Position numbers and translations under genes: made by a program. The notes under the pieces are model-generated. The model was given only the letters and a program-made list of their open reading frames with translations, did no database searches and had not been told where the DNA came from. A stretch of DNA of 64,000 bases from a virus: positions 1 through 64,000 of the IMG/VR virus record IMGVR_UViG_3300032294_001887. One strand, given 5' to 3'. Of the stretch, positions 41,861-52,100 are shown one piece after another (positions within the stretch are counted from its first letter, which is position 1; the number at the start of each line of letters is the position of its first letter).

Positions 41861-43237
41861 ATGAACAAGAATTTTGACTACTTAGGTAATACATTTCAAA
41901 TACAACTTTTAAATCAGATTATAGTAGATAAAGAATTTTCAATGACAATTATGGATGTTATTGAAAGCTCTTATTTTGACAACAAATACTTCAAAATCAT
42001 TTTACAAATGGTTAAAGAGTATTATGTGAAATATCAATCAACACCTAATTTTGATACTCTTGAGCAAATCGTTAAATCAGAAATCTCACAAGAATTGGTT
42101 GCAAAAATCGTTCTTGATACTATTACACAAATTAAAGACGCTCCATTTGAAGGAACAATGTTCGTTCAAGAAAAGGCGTTGAAGTTTTGTAAACAACAAG
42201 AACTCCAAAAGGCGATGGATAAGGCTCAAAAGATTATCACTGAAGGTGATTTTGAATCTTATGATAAGGTCGAAGGATTGGTTCGTGAAGCATTACAAGT
42301 TGGAGAAAGAGAAACCGGCTTAACCGATATCTTCTCCAATCTTGATAGTGTTTTGGATGAGGATTTTAGACACCCAATACCTATGGGAATACCTGGTATT
42401 GATAAGTTATTAAAAGGTGGTTTGGCTAAAGGTGAGATTGGGGTTATCCTTGCTCCAACCGGAGTTGGTAAGACGACCATCTTAACTAAAATTGCAAACA
42501 CTGCATTTAATCTTGGGTATAATGTTCTTCAAATATTTTTTGAAGACAACCCAAAGATTGTTCAAAGAAAACATTTTACCCTTTGGACTGGTATTGAACC
42601 GGATAATTTGGTTCAACATAAAGAAGAGGTTATGGGTAAAATTACTGAGATTAAGGAAACAATGAAGAATGAGTTAATCTTGAAAAAACTCCCTTCAGAT
42701 TCAATAACAATGAGTCATATCAAAAATCAACTTAGAAAAATGATTGCTGATGGAACTAAAATTGATTTGGTCTTGTTAGATTATATTGATTGTGTGGTTC
42801 CTGAAAGTTCAAGTAAGGATGAGTGGAAAGCTGAAGGGTCGGTAATGAGAGGTTTTGAAGCAATGTGTCATGAACTTAATTTGGTTGGTTGGACTGCAAC
42901 ACAAGGGAATAGGTCTTCAATCTCATCTGAGGTTGTAACGACAGACCAAATGGGTGGGTCAATCAAAAAAGCACAAGTTGGGCATGTTATTATATCTGTT
43001 GCCAAAACATTGCAACAAAAAGAAATGAATTTGGCAACAATTGCAATCACCAAGTCACGTCTTGGTAAAGATGGTGTCGTTTTTGAAAATTGTAAATTCA
43101 ATAACGAATTACTTGAAATAGATACTGAAAGTTCTGTAACATTCTTGGGATTTGAAGAACAACAAGAAGAAAGAAAGCGTGATAGAGTTAAAGAACTTTT
43201 GGAAAAAAGAAAATTAAGAGAACAACAAAATAATTAA
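41861..43237 (+). CDS. 41: Replicative DNA helicase (gp41, DnaB-type)
   Basis: The 458-aa protein is close to T4 gp41 (475 aa). An N-terminal helical domain (residues 1-150) is followed by a RecA-like core: IPMGIPGIDKLLKGGL, Walker A APTGVGKTT (198-206), 'LQIFFEDNPKIVQRKH' and Walker B 'IDLVLLDYIDCVVP'. GWTATQGNRSS with the Gln of motif H3 and an 'AITKSRLGKDG' arginine-finger region complete the DnaB-type motifs. It should form a hexamer on the lagging strand and recruit a primase; no primase is in the window. The C-terminus is a charged helix rich in Arg, Lys and Glu. Confidence 0.93.
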   Translation: MNKNFDYLGNTFQIQLLNQIIVDKEFSMTIMDVIESSYFDNKYFKIILQMVKEYYVKYQSTPNFDTLEQIVKSEISQELVAKIVLDTITQIKDAPFEGTMFVQEKALKFCKQQELQKAMDKAQKIITEGDFESYDKVEGLVREALQVGERETGLTDIFSNLDSVLDEDFRHPIPMGIPGIDKLLKGGLAKGEIGVILAPTGVGKTTILTKIANTAFNLGYNVLQIFFEDNPKIVQRKHFTLWTGIEPDNLVQHKEEVMGKITEIKETMKNELILKKLPSDSITMSHIKNQLRKMIADGTKIDLVLLDYIDCVVPESSSKDEWKAEGSVMRGFEAMCHELNLVGWTATQGNRSSISSEVVTTDQMGGSIKKAQVGHVIISVAKTLQQKEMNLATIAITKSRLGKDGVVFENCKFNNELLEIDTESSVTFLGFEEQQEERKRDRVKELLEKRKLREQQNN

Positions 43238-43247
43238 ATTATAAAAA

Positions 43248-44195
43248 ATGGAAAAAATATTAAAAGAAAATCCCAACCGATTTGTTATCTTCCCAATAGA
43301 ACATGATGATATTTGGGAGTATTATAAGCAACACCAAGCAGCTTTCTGGACGGCAGAAGAAGTTGATTTAACAAATGATATCCGTGATTGGGAAAATTTA
43401 TCGGATAATGAGAAATACTTCGTTAAGAATGTTTTATCGTTTTTTGCTGCATCAGATGGAATCGTTAATGAGAATTTAGCGGAAAACTTTTTGAAGGAAG
43501 TTCAATATCCTGAAGCGAAATTCTTTTATGGATTTCAACTTATGATGGAGAATATTCACTCGTTAATGTATTCACTTTTGATTGATACATATGTTTCAAA
43601 TCCTAAAGAAAAAGATGAGTGTTTCCATGCGATTGATAGATTACCGGCGGTTCAGAAGAAAGCATCATGGGCTCTCGATTGGATTAAGAATGCATCTTTC
43701 CAAGAAAGATTGGTTGCGTTCGCCGCGGTTGAAGGTATCTTCTTCTCAGGTTCATTCTGTTCAATCTTCTGGTTGAAATCAAGAGGAATCATGCAAGGAT
43801 TATGTAACGCTAATTCATTAATCTTTAAAGACGAGAACTTACATTGTGATTTTGCAATTCACTTGTTAAATAATCACATAGAGGATAAACCAAGTGAAAA
43901 AAGAATTAAAGAAATCTTATTATCTGCTTTGGAAATTGAAAAAGAATTTATCACAGAATCTTTACCGGTTTCACTTATTGGTATGAACTCAAACTTGATG
44001 AAACAATATCTTGAGTTTGTTGTTGACGGACTTTTGGTTAAACTTGGATGTAAAAAAGAGTTTAATGTTGAACAACCATTTAAGTTCATGGAACAAATTG
44101 CGGTTGAGACCAAAGGTAATTTCTTCGAGTCAAGAACGATGGAATACCAAAAGGCAAAATTGAACGAAACAATAACATTTACAGAAGATTTCTAA
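43248..44195 (+). CDS. nrdB: Ribonucleotide reductase small subunit (class I, NrdB)
   Basis: The 315-aa protein carries the di-iron site in '[13 protein letters not shown]' (D70), '[13 protein letters not shown]' (E101, H104) and later '[11 protein letters not shown]' and '[12 protein letters not shown]'. The radical tyrosine is Y108 in the HSLMYS element, the arrangement of the eukaryotic/Bacteroidetes-type R2 rather than E. coli NrdB. The C-terminal tail ([10 protein letters not shown]) should bind the large subunit. The gene is 13 bases before nrdA and both follow gene 41, so dNTP supply is co-expressed with replication. Confidence 0.95.
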   Translation: MEKILKENPNRFVIFPIEHDDIWEYYKQHQAAFWTAEEVDLTNDIRDWENLSDNEKYFVKNVLSFFAASDGIVNENLAENFLKEVQYPEAKFFYGFQLMMENIHSLMYSLLIDTYVSNPKEKDECFHAIDRLPAVQKKASWALDWIKNASFQERLVAFAAVEGIFFSGSFCSIFWLKSRGIMQGLCNANSLIFKDENLHCDFAIHLLNNHIEDKPSEKRIKEILLSALEIEKEFITESLPVSLIGMNSNLMKQYLEFVVDGLLVKLGCKKEFNVEQPFKFMEQIAVETKGNFFESRTMEYQKAKLNETITFTEDF

Positions 44196-44207
44196 ACCAT
44201 ATAAATT

Positions 44208-46628
44208 ATGATGTCATTAAGAATTAAAAAAAGAGGTGGAGAGGATGCTCCCTTTAATCCTCAAAAAATTTACAATAGAATTAAAAGAGCGGCAAAAGGA
44301 TTAAATGTTAATTCTGACGAGATTTTTATAAAAGTAATAACTTCAGTTCCAACTGAAGGTTTGATTACAACTAAAGAATTGGATAAACTTGTTTATGAAA
44401 TCGCTGCGGCATATACGGGTAGTCACCACGACTACTCAAGACTAGCATCATCAGTTGCTATTTCAGCGTATCATAAGGAAACTAAAGATAGTTTTTCAGA
44501 GACAATGATGGAACTCCATGAAACGGGGGTGGTTAATGACAAGTTTATTGAGACTATCAATAACTACGGACCGGAAAAAATTGATGAAGTTATTAATCAT
44601 GAGAATGATTATAATTTCGACTATTTTGCTTGGAGGTCATTACAGGAAATGTATTTGTTAAAAACACCACAAGGTAAAGTGATTGAAAGACCTCAACATA
44701 TGTATATGAGGGTTGCGATATGGGTTACAAATTCATTTGAAGAAGCGATGGATTATTACAATTCATTATCGAACCAATTAATATCACCAGCAACTCCAAT
44801 TATGATTAATTCGGGGACTAAAGTTCCTCAATTGGCTTCTTGTGTATTACATTACAACAATTCAGATTCTCGTAATGGTTTATTACAAACTTTGAATGAT
44901 ATCTCAACTTATTCTTCGGATGCTGCGGGTATTGGATTATCAATGTCTAATATTAGAAGTAAAGAAAGTAGAATTAATTCATCAGGTGGATTTGCCGGTG
45001 GATTATTGAAATACCTTAAGATTGTTAATGAGTCATTGAGATTTTTTAACCAACAAGGAAGAAGACCTGGTAGTGCGGCGATTTACCTTGAACCATGGCA
45101 TAAAGATATTATTGACTTACTTGAAATTAAAAAGAATACAGGTGCTGAGGAGTTGAGGGCAAGAGACTTGTTCACGGCATTATGGATACCGGATAATTTT
45201 ATGAGAGCGGTTAGAGAAGGTGGAGATTGGTATCTATTTTGTCCTAATGAAATTATTAAGGCGGGAATTAAACCACTACAAGAATGTTATGGGGATGAAT
45301 ATGAATCAAATTATGATAAAGCTGTTGAAATGGGACTTGGAAAAAAAATCAAGGCTCAAGAGATTTGGACAAAAATTGTAGAGTCTCAAATTGAAACAGG
45401 AGTTCCATATCTATGTTCAAAAGACAATGCTAATAGAAAGACAAATCACCAAAACATTGGAGTAATCAAACAATCTAATCTTTGTAATGAGATTTACCAA
45501 TATACGGATGAGAAAACTACTGCAATTTGTACCCTATCATCAATGGTGTTAAAGAATTTCATTAAGGATGGTAAATTCGATTATAACTTGTTAATCAGTG
45601 AAGTAAGGAAAGTTGTTAGAGCGTTGAATAATGTGGTTGATAAGAATAACTATTCAACAGAAAAAGGTTTAAAAGGTGGTCTTGAACAAAGAGCAATTGC
45701 AATTGGAACACAAGGATTGGCGGATGTATTCTACTTGATGGATTATATTTTCACTTCAGAAGATGCGAAAACTTTAAATAAAAACATTTTTGAAGCAATT
45801 TATTTCGCAGCGGTTACTGAAAGTATGGAATTATGTAAGTCAGGAGTTAGAACTCCTTATAAGTTTTTTGAAGGTTCTCCGATGTCTAAAGGTATTCTTC
45901 AATTCGATATGTGGGGATTAAGTGAAACTGATTTATTTTTGGATTGGTCATTACTAAAAGAAGATGTTAAAAAATATGGTGTTTGTAATAGTTTGTTCAC
46001 TGCTCAAATGCCTGTGGCGTCTTCAGCTAAGATTACAGGTTCATTTGAAATGACCGAACCAGCTCACTCTGCCTTATTTAATAGACGAGTTGTTGGAGGG
46101 GAAATATTAATCGTAAACAAATACTTAATTAATGATTTTGAGAAGATGGGTATTTGGAGTGAAGATTTGAAAAATGAAATCATTATGAATGAAGGGTCTA
46201 TCCAAAATATTAATTTTAACAACTACCTTGACCCGGAAGATAAAAATTATCTTAAGAAAGTTAAAAGAGCTGAACACCTGATTAGTAAGTATAAAACAAT
46301 TTGGGAGATATCTCAAAGAGAATTGATTGATATGGCGGCAGACAGAGCACCATTCGTTGACCAATCACAATCAATGAATATCTATATGGCTAATCCAACA
46401 TTATCAAAAATTACATCATCACATTTCCATTCATGGGAAAAAGGTTTGAAAACTTTATGTTATTATGTAAGAACTAAAGCGATTTCAACAGGAGCAAAAC
46501 ACTTGGCGGTTGATGTTTCAAAAATACAACAAGTTAAAAATAAAGTCGAAATACCTAAAGTGGATATTATTAATACATCGGTTAAACCCGAAGATAGTCC
46601 ATTTGAATGTTTCGGTTGTTCTTCTTAA
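44208..46628 (+). CDS. nrdA: Ribonucleotide reductase large subunit (class I, NrdA)
   Basis: The 806-aa protein has an N-terminal ATP-cone (LRIKKRGGEDAPFNPQKIYN, residues about 3-95), so it should be allosterically regulated by ATP/dATP. The catalytic barrel shows 'PQLASCVLHYN' (first redox Cys), 'NLCNEIYQYTDEKTTAIC' (the N-x-C-x-E site and second redox Cys) and 'RPGSAAIYLEPWH'. The C-terminal tail ends FECFGCSS, with the CxxC pair (C801, C804) that is re-reduced by thioredoxin or glutaredoxin. All key cysteines are present. No thioredoxin gene is in the window. A terminator follows. Confidence 0.96.
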   Translation: MMSLRIKKRGGEDAPFNPQKIYNRIKRAAKGLNVNSDEIFIKVITSVPTEGLITTKELDKLVYEIAAAYTGSHHDYSRLASSVAISAYHKETKDSFSETMMELHETGVVNDKFIETINNYGPEKIDEVINHENDYNFDYFAWRSLQEMYLLKTPQGKVIERPQHMYMRVAIWVTNSFEEAMDYYNSLSNQLISPATPIMINSGTKVPQLASCVLHYNNSDSRNGLLQTLNDISTYSSDAAGIGLSMSNIRSKESRINSSGGFAGGLLKYLKIVNESLRFFNQQGRRPGSAAIYLEPWHKDIIDLLEIKKNTGAEELRARDLFTALWIPDNFMRAVREGGDWYLFCPNEIIKAGIKPLQECYGDEYESNYDKAVEMGLGKKIKAQEIWTKIVESQIETGVPYLCSKDNANRKTNHQNIGVIKQSNLCNEIYQYTDEKTTAICTLSSMVLKNFIKDGKFDYNLLISEVRKVVRALNNVVDKNNYSTEKGLKGGLEQRAIAIGTQGLADVFYLMDYIFTSEDAKTLNKNIFEAIYFAAVTESMELCKSGVRTPYKFFEGSPMSKGILQFDMWGLSETDLFLDWSLLKEDVKKYGVCNSLFTAQMPVASSAKITGSFEMTEPAHSALFNRRVVGGEILIVNKYLINDFEKMGIWSEDLKNEIIMNEGSIQNINFNNYLDPEDKNYLKKVKRAEHLISKYKTIWEISQRELIDMAADRAPFVDQSQSMNIYMANPTLSKITSSHFHSWEKGLKTLCYYVRTKAISTGAKHLAVDVSKIQQVKNKVEIPKVDIINTSVKPEDSPFECFGCSS

Positions 46629-46632
46629 AATA

Positions 46633-46666
46633 AAAATCCCAACATATGTTGGGATTTTCTTTTTTA
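46633..46666 (+). terminator. Terminator after nrdA
   Basis: The 11-bp stem AAAATCCCAAC (46633-46643) / GTTGGGATTTT (46648-46658) with an ATAT loop is followed by CTTTTTT. It ends the replication/nucleotide block. Confidence 0.92.
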
Positions 46667-46669
46667 ATC

Positions 46670-46677
46670 TATTTATA
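46670..46677 (+). promoter_or_regulatory. TATTTATA motif, distal copy upstream of gene 25
   Basis: It lies directly after the nrdA terminator and 29 bases before the gene 25 start; one of two copies in this gap. Confidence 0.5.
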
Positions 46678-46695
46678 AGAAAAAACAGAAGAGTA

Positions 46696-46703
46696 TATTT
46701 ATA
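46696..46703 (+). promoter_or_regulatory. TATTTATA motif, proximal copy upstream of gene 25
   Basis: It ends three bases before ATG 46707. The two copies are 26 bases apart. Confidence 0.4.
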
Positions 46704-46706
46704 GTT

Positions 46707-47177
46707 ATGGCTAATGGTGTTACATATGGTATTAATTTTCCGTTTAGAGATTCTCTAAGAGGAGACTACTTACAATTAACAGAATTACAATCAGAAGAAA
46801 TTAAAGCTGATTTAATTCATCTATTGTTAACTAGAAAGGGTTCGAGATATTTTCTACCTGAATTTGGAACAAGATTATATGAATTTCTTTTTGAACCATT
46901 TGATGGATTAACATTTAATGCTATTGAATCTGATATAAGAGATGCGATTGAAAACTTTATGCCAAATTTATTGGTTAATAGTTTAAGTATAACACCGGCC
47001 GACCCACAAGAAGAAGTTGATATTGCAACAGGTCAAAATTTTGTGGGAACAAGTGAATCGTCAGTATATCGATTTCCGGGAAAAGGAACTTCAGAATATA
47101 CTGCAAAAATAAGGATAGATTACTCAACCAATGGTTCTACTTTTGGTCAAAGTGATTTTGTGATTATTAATATTTAA
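46707..47177 (+). CDS. 25: Baseplate wedge protein gp25-like
   Basis: The 156-aa protein 'YGINFPFRDSLRGDYLQL' with 'LIHLLLTRKGSRYFLPEFGT' and 'RLYEFLFEPFDGLTFNAIES' is the conserved gp25/W-like fold. The 'l..Ll.Tr.GeR...PefGs.l...lFe' string is diagnostic. gp25 initiates sheath polymerisation at the baseplate. The protein is longer than T4 gp25 (132 aa) through a beta insertion (about 105-135). Two TATTTATA motifs precede it, and it leads the second structural operon with gp6 five bases downstream. Confidence 0.95.
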   Translation: MANGVTYGINFPFRDSLRGDYLQLTELQSEEIKADLIHLLLTRKGSRYFLPEFGTRLYEFLFEPFDGLTFNAIESDIRDAIENFMPNLLVNSLSITPADPQEEVDIATGQNFVGTSESSVYRFPGKGTSEYTAKIRIDYSTNGSTFGQSDFVIINI

Positions 47178-47182
47178 ATAAG

Positions 47183-49021
47183 ATGGCAAACAACAGAATA
47201 TCATACGCTAGTAGAGATTATCAGTCGATTAGAACTGAACTTTTAAATTATACTAGAACATATTACCCTGAATTAATCCAAGACTTTAACGACGCTTCGG
47301 TATTTTCGGTATTTCTTGATTTAAATGCTGCGGTTGCAGATAATTTACATTATAATATTGACCGAAGTATTCAAGAAACGGTTCTACAATATGCTCAACA
47401 AAGGTCGTCAATTTATAACATAGCAAGAACCTACGGGTTAAAATTACCGGGACAAAGACCGTCTGTTTCATTGGTAGACTTCTCAATCACAGTCCCTGCT
47501 TTTGGGGATAAAGAGGATGAGAGATATCTTGGAACATTGGCTCGAGGGTCTCAAGTTGTTGGTGCGGGTGTTGTATTTGAGAATGTTTACGATATTGATT
47601 TTGCGTCACCATATAATGCTCAAGGATTCCCAAATCGTTTAAAGATTCCAAACTTCAATGCTAATAATATTTTAATAAATTACACAATAACAAAGAGAGA
47701 AATTGTTGTGAATGGTATTACTAAAGTTTTCAAGAAGGTTATTGGTGCGAATGATGTTAAACCTTTCTTTGAATTATTTTTACCTGAAAAAAATGTTTTA
47801 GGAATTACAAGTGTATTATTGAAGAATGGAACGAACTATACCAATACTCCTACAGTCGCAGAATTTTTAGGTTTGGATAATAGATGGTATGAGGTTGACG
47901 CATTGGCTGAAGATAGGGTATTTGTTGAAGACCCGACAAAAGTATCTGACCAACCGGGTATTAAAGTTGGTAGATATATTCAAACCCAAAATAGATTTAT
48001 TACTGAATATACACCAGAAGGATTTAAAAAAATGACATTTGGAGGAGGAACCAATACTGCTCAAGACCAATTGAATCAATTTACAACTTTAGGTACTACA
48101 TTAGAATTACAAAAATATTCAAATAACTTTTCATTGGGGTCAACTTTAACTCCAAATTCGACATTATTTATTCAGTATAGAGTTGGAGGAGGATTGGCAA
48201 CTAACTTGGGAACAAATGTTATCAATCAAATTGGAACCGTATCGTTTTTTGTTAATGGTCCGTCAGAAACAACTAATTCATCTGTTGTTAACTCATTGAG
48301 ATGTGTCAATGTAACCGCAGCGGTTGGAGGGGCAGGTATTCCATCATTGGAAGAAATTAGAAATTATGTTTCATTTAACTTCTCAGCACAAAAAAGAGCG
48401 GTAACCGTTCAAGATTATGAATCATTAATTCGAAATATGCCGGCTCAATTCGGAGCGCCAGCTAAAGTATCAATTACAGAAAATGATAATAAAATTTTAA
48501 TTCAAATATTATCATATGACACTTCAGGTAAGTTAACAAACATTGTTTCAAATACTTTGAGACAAAATATTGCAAATTATTTATCAAACTATAGAATGAT
48601 GAATGATTATATTTCAATCTTTAGTGCTGAAGTTATTGATTTAAGTTTGGATGTCTCAATAGTGTTAGATTCGGCTCAAAATTCAGGACAAGTAATTTCA
48701 AGTGTTGTTGATAAAATATCTGCATATTTTAATGCACAAACAAGACAATTAGGACAGAATGTTTATTTATCTGAACTTAGAAGTTTAGTTCAAAATACTA
48801 ATGGGGTATTAACGGTTGCAAGTATGGATGTATTTAATGAGGTTGGAGGACAATACTCGTCAGCAGAAACTTCAATGACTTATAGGGACGAAGCGACAAG
48901 ATTAATTGAACCTGTTGATGATACAATTTTTGCGCAACCTTCACAAGTTTATCAAGTTAGATATCCGAATAAGGATATTAGAGTTTCAGTTAAAAATTTC
49001 CAATCAGTTACTTTTTCATAA
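47183..49021 (+). CDS. 6: Baseplate wedge protein gp6-like
   Basis: The 612-aa protein starts with ISYASRDYQSIRTELLNYTR, then 'DFNDASVFSVFLDLNAAVAD' and 'LHYNIDRSIQETVLQYAQQR', the classic gp6/J-like wedge N-terminus. The C-terminal half shows 'NYVSFNFSAQKRAVTVQDYE' and 'LIRNMPAQFGAPAKVSITEN', matching the conserved 'a....l...nRaVT..DYe' core. gp6 forms the inner iris of the baseplate and pairs with gp25, as the gene order reflects. It is the size of T4 gp6 (660 aa). Confidence 0.93.
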   Translation: MANNRISYASRDYQSIRTELLNYTRTYYPELIQDFNDASVFSVFLDLNAAVADNLHYNIDRSIQETVLQYAQQRSSIYNIARTYGLKLPGQRPSVSLVDFSITVPAFGDKEDERYLGTLARGSQVVGAGVVFENVYDIDFASPYNAQGFPNRLKIPNFNANNILINYTITKREIVVNGITKVFKKVIGANDVKPFFELFLPEKNVLGITSVLLKNGTNYTNTPTVAEFLGLDNRWYEVDALAEDRVFVEDPTKVSDQPGIKVGRYIQTQNRFITEYTPEGFKKMTFGGGTNTAQDQLNQFTTLGTTLELQKYSNNFSLGSTLTPNSTLFIQYRVGGGLATNLGTNVINQIGTVSFFVNGPSETTNSSVVNSLRCVNVTAAVGGAGIPSLEEIRNYVSFNFSAQKRAVTVQDYESLIRNMPAQFGAPAKVSITENDNKILIQILSYDTSGKLTNIVSNTLRQNIANYLSNYRMMNDYISIFSAEVIDLSLDVSIVLDSAQNSGQVISSVVDKISAYFNAQTRQLGQNVYLSELRSLVQNTNGVLTVASMDVFNEVGGQYSSAETSMTYRDEATRLIEPVDDTIFAQPSQVYQVRYPNKDIRVSVKNFQSVTFS

Positions 49022-49089
49022 AAAGTTCACTTTATTTTTCTTTAGTTTATTATTTAGTGGTGTGAGCGTTTTAAAAATCTCTCATAAAC

Positions 49090-49097
49090 TATTTATA
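49090..49097 (+). promoter_or_regulatory. TATTTATA motif upstream of the 1,826-aa gene
   Basis: It lies 15 bases before ATG 49113. The 91-base gap after gp6 holds nothing else recognised. Confidence 0.5.
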
Positions 49098-49112
49098 AAT
49101 TAAAGTAACTTG

Positions 49113-52100
49113 ATGGGTCAATCATATAGAATAAGAACTGAATTAGGGGTTAATAAATCGATTAACGTACAACTAGACCAAGAGTTTGAATTTTTAGAGA
49201 TTTTATCTTTAAAACTTCAACAAGAAGACATCTATACAAAAAGTTGTGCCGAATATGGGGTAGTTGTAGGTAGAGTAACTGCAAATAATGGATTCGGAAT
49301 ACCTAATGCTAGAGTTTCAATTTTTATCCCAATAGATTCGGTAGACGAATCAAATCCTATAATTTCAAGTATATATCCATATAAATCACCAAGTGATAAA
49401 AATGAAGATGGTTATAGATATAACTTACTTCCGTATGAAAAATCATATTCAACTCATGCTGCAACAGGGACATTACCATCAAGATTAGATGTTTTGACGG
49501 GTGGTACCGCAGTTGAAATTTATGACAAATATTACAAATTTAGTGTAAAAACTAATGAAAGTGGTGACTATATGATAATGGGAGTCCCACAAGGAGAACG
49601 GACTATAGTTATGGATGTTGACTTATCCGATATTGGAGAATTTTCTTTAACACCTCAAGATTTAATTAGAATGGGATTAGCAACCGAATCCCAAGTTGCC
49701 GGAGGAAGATTTAGAACATCAAATGATTTAAATTCTTTACCTCAAATTATTAATCTTGTTAAAAATTTAGAAGTATCTCCATTATGGGGAGACCCTGAAT
49801 TATGTACTATCGCAATTAACCGAGTTGATTTTGATTTGAGAGATGATGCAAATGTCGACATCCAACCAACATCGGTATTCATGGGGTCAATTTATTCTAC
49901 TGCTGACACATATAGAATTAGACCAAACGCAAAACCTGCGGATGATATGGGTAATCTTTGTGCATTAGTTGCGGGACCCGGACAAATTTTGGCGATTAGA
50001 CAAACAATTTACCAAGATAATGATGGTAATCCTGTGTTAGAACAACATCAGTTAGAACAATCCGGAAATATTATCGATGGGAATGGAGTTTGGTTAACTG
50101 AATTACCTATGAACTTGGATTATTTCATTACCAATGAATTTGGTGAAAAAGTTTTATCTAATGACCCAACAATTGGTATACCAACTAAAGCAAAATATAG
50201 GTTTAAGATAAAATGGCAACAATCACCTGGTTTAACTGAACAGGTGAGGAGACCATACTATTTAGTTCCAAATATTAAAGAATATGGTTGGTCATCAGGA
50301 GGTGGAGGAATAAGTGATGTTAATGAGCAGCAAAGTTCATATTATTTTGGGTTGGCGTGGAGTGGATACACCAATGGATTTACAGGGACTCAAAAAAATA
50401 ATAGACTAAACGAAATCATTAATTGTGAGGATACTTTTTATGAATTCCAATTTAACAAAGTTTACACAATTGCGGGATTAATTGATGAATTTAAAAATGG
50501 TGGAAGAGGAAACTTTATTGGTATAAAAGAAATTGATAGTCCGGATTGTGCGAACACAATTAATAAATTCCCGGTTAACGATGGTTTTAAAAATTTTGAT
50601 TTAATTTACTTTATTTTTGCAATAATTCTTCAAATAATACAAATACTTGGAATCCCTTTATTAATAGTGTTTCATTTTTTAGCTTTTCTTTGGAATAATT
50701 TTGCCACACCAATTTTATTATTTTTTATTGGGTTGTTAGTTAAAGCTGCGGTTCAACAAGGAATTTTAGTTATTGCGGCAATTGCGGGTTCCGCGGCATT
50801 TGGTGCGACGCTTGCAATGATTGCGCCACACGCCTTACTTGCAATTTTATATAGCGTCAGTGCAATTTTCTTAACAATTAATTTTAGACAAATTGTAAGT
50901 TATACATTTGGTCGACTTAAATTACCTATGATGACATATCCTGATTGTCAATCTTGTGAGTGTGACCCTGAAACTACTGCTCCGGGAGGAGGAGACCAAG
51001 AGAGTGTGCCACCATCAGGATTTTTGACACAATTATCTAATGGGGGATTATATATTGATAATCTTGAGGTTAATTTTTTTGACCCTAGTGGAACTAATGA
51101 AGATAATGAAGATAACGCTCAATTAAGTGCGGTTACAATTTCACAAGCAATTTCGGGAAAATTTAGTAGGAAAACACCCACGATATATAAATCAACCTTT
51201 ACAGAGCCATTTACTTTTCCTGACCCAATTCCGGATAGTAGTGGTGGTAAAAAGCTCATTGCCGCAGGTATTACCTTACCTCCGGGAGAAAGAGTTAATA
51301 AGTATAATACAAGAAAAAAATATTTTGATAATGTTAACAAAATAAAAGTAACGTTTAATTATCCAAGTAATATTGGAAAATCTCACGACGATAACACATT
51401 AACCGTTTTGGCGTCACAAGCTCTTGAACCAGGAACTCTATTAACTTTTATTGACCCTCTTAAAACTAAAGACGTTAATTTTTTATGGACAGGAACAACC
51501 TCAATCGGAGCTAATAAATTAACCGGAATTAATGGTATTATAAAAAATAATCAATTTAATGCGGATGTCATATATGCGAAAACACAGACAACTTCCGATA
51601 TGGTTTCATATATCATACCATCAGGTAATTCAACTTGTTTTTTATCAATAACATTTGATGTGGTGTCTACGGGAACCACAACTTATTTTAGTTGTGCCAA
51701 CGAAAAAGTAACGGTAACCGCGACAACAACTGGTTCTAAAACAATAACCAATGCAAATGGTATAGACATCACAACATTAGGAGGAACCGCCGAAATAAGT
51801 GGAATTACTTATGGACAGGCTTGTCAAAGATATATTTATCCTTCAGACCTTGAATATTATCAAGTATTAACTGCAATCACCATTAACACAAATGTTGACC
51901 CTGGCACCGGCAAGACAATTTATTCATTACCCGGTCAAGGAGACCCAACAAAAGGATTTTGGAATGATTTAATAGCGGATAATAAAATGTTTTTATTAGC
52001 AAACTGGGCTTTAGATGGTTATGAAAATTATGGATATGTTAAAGGAACGGATGCAGGAAATTTGATTGGTCGTTACACACCACCAAATACCCCTAGTTAT

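Noticed and set aside
46633-46658. Protein-binding operator palindrome after nrdA
   Set aside because: The perfect stem followed by a T tract at a gene end is better explained as a terminator.
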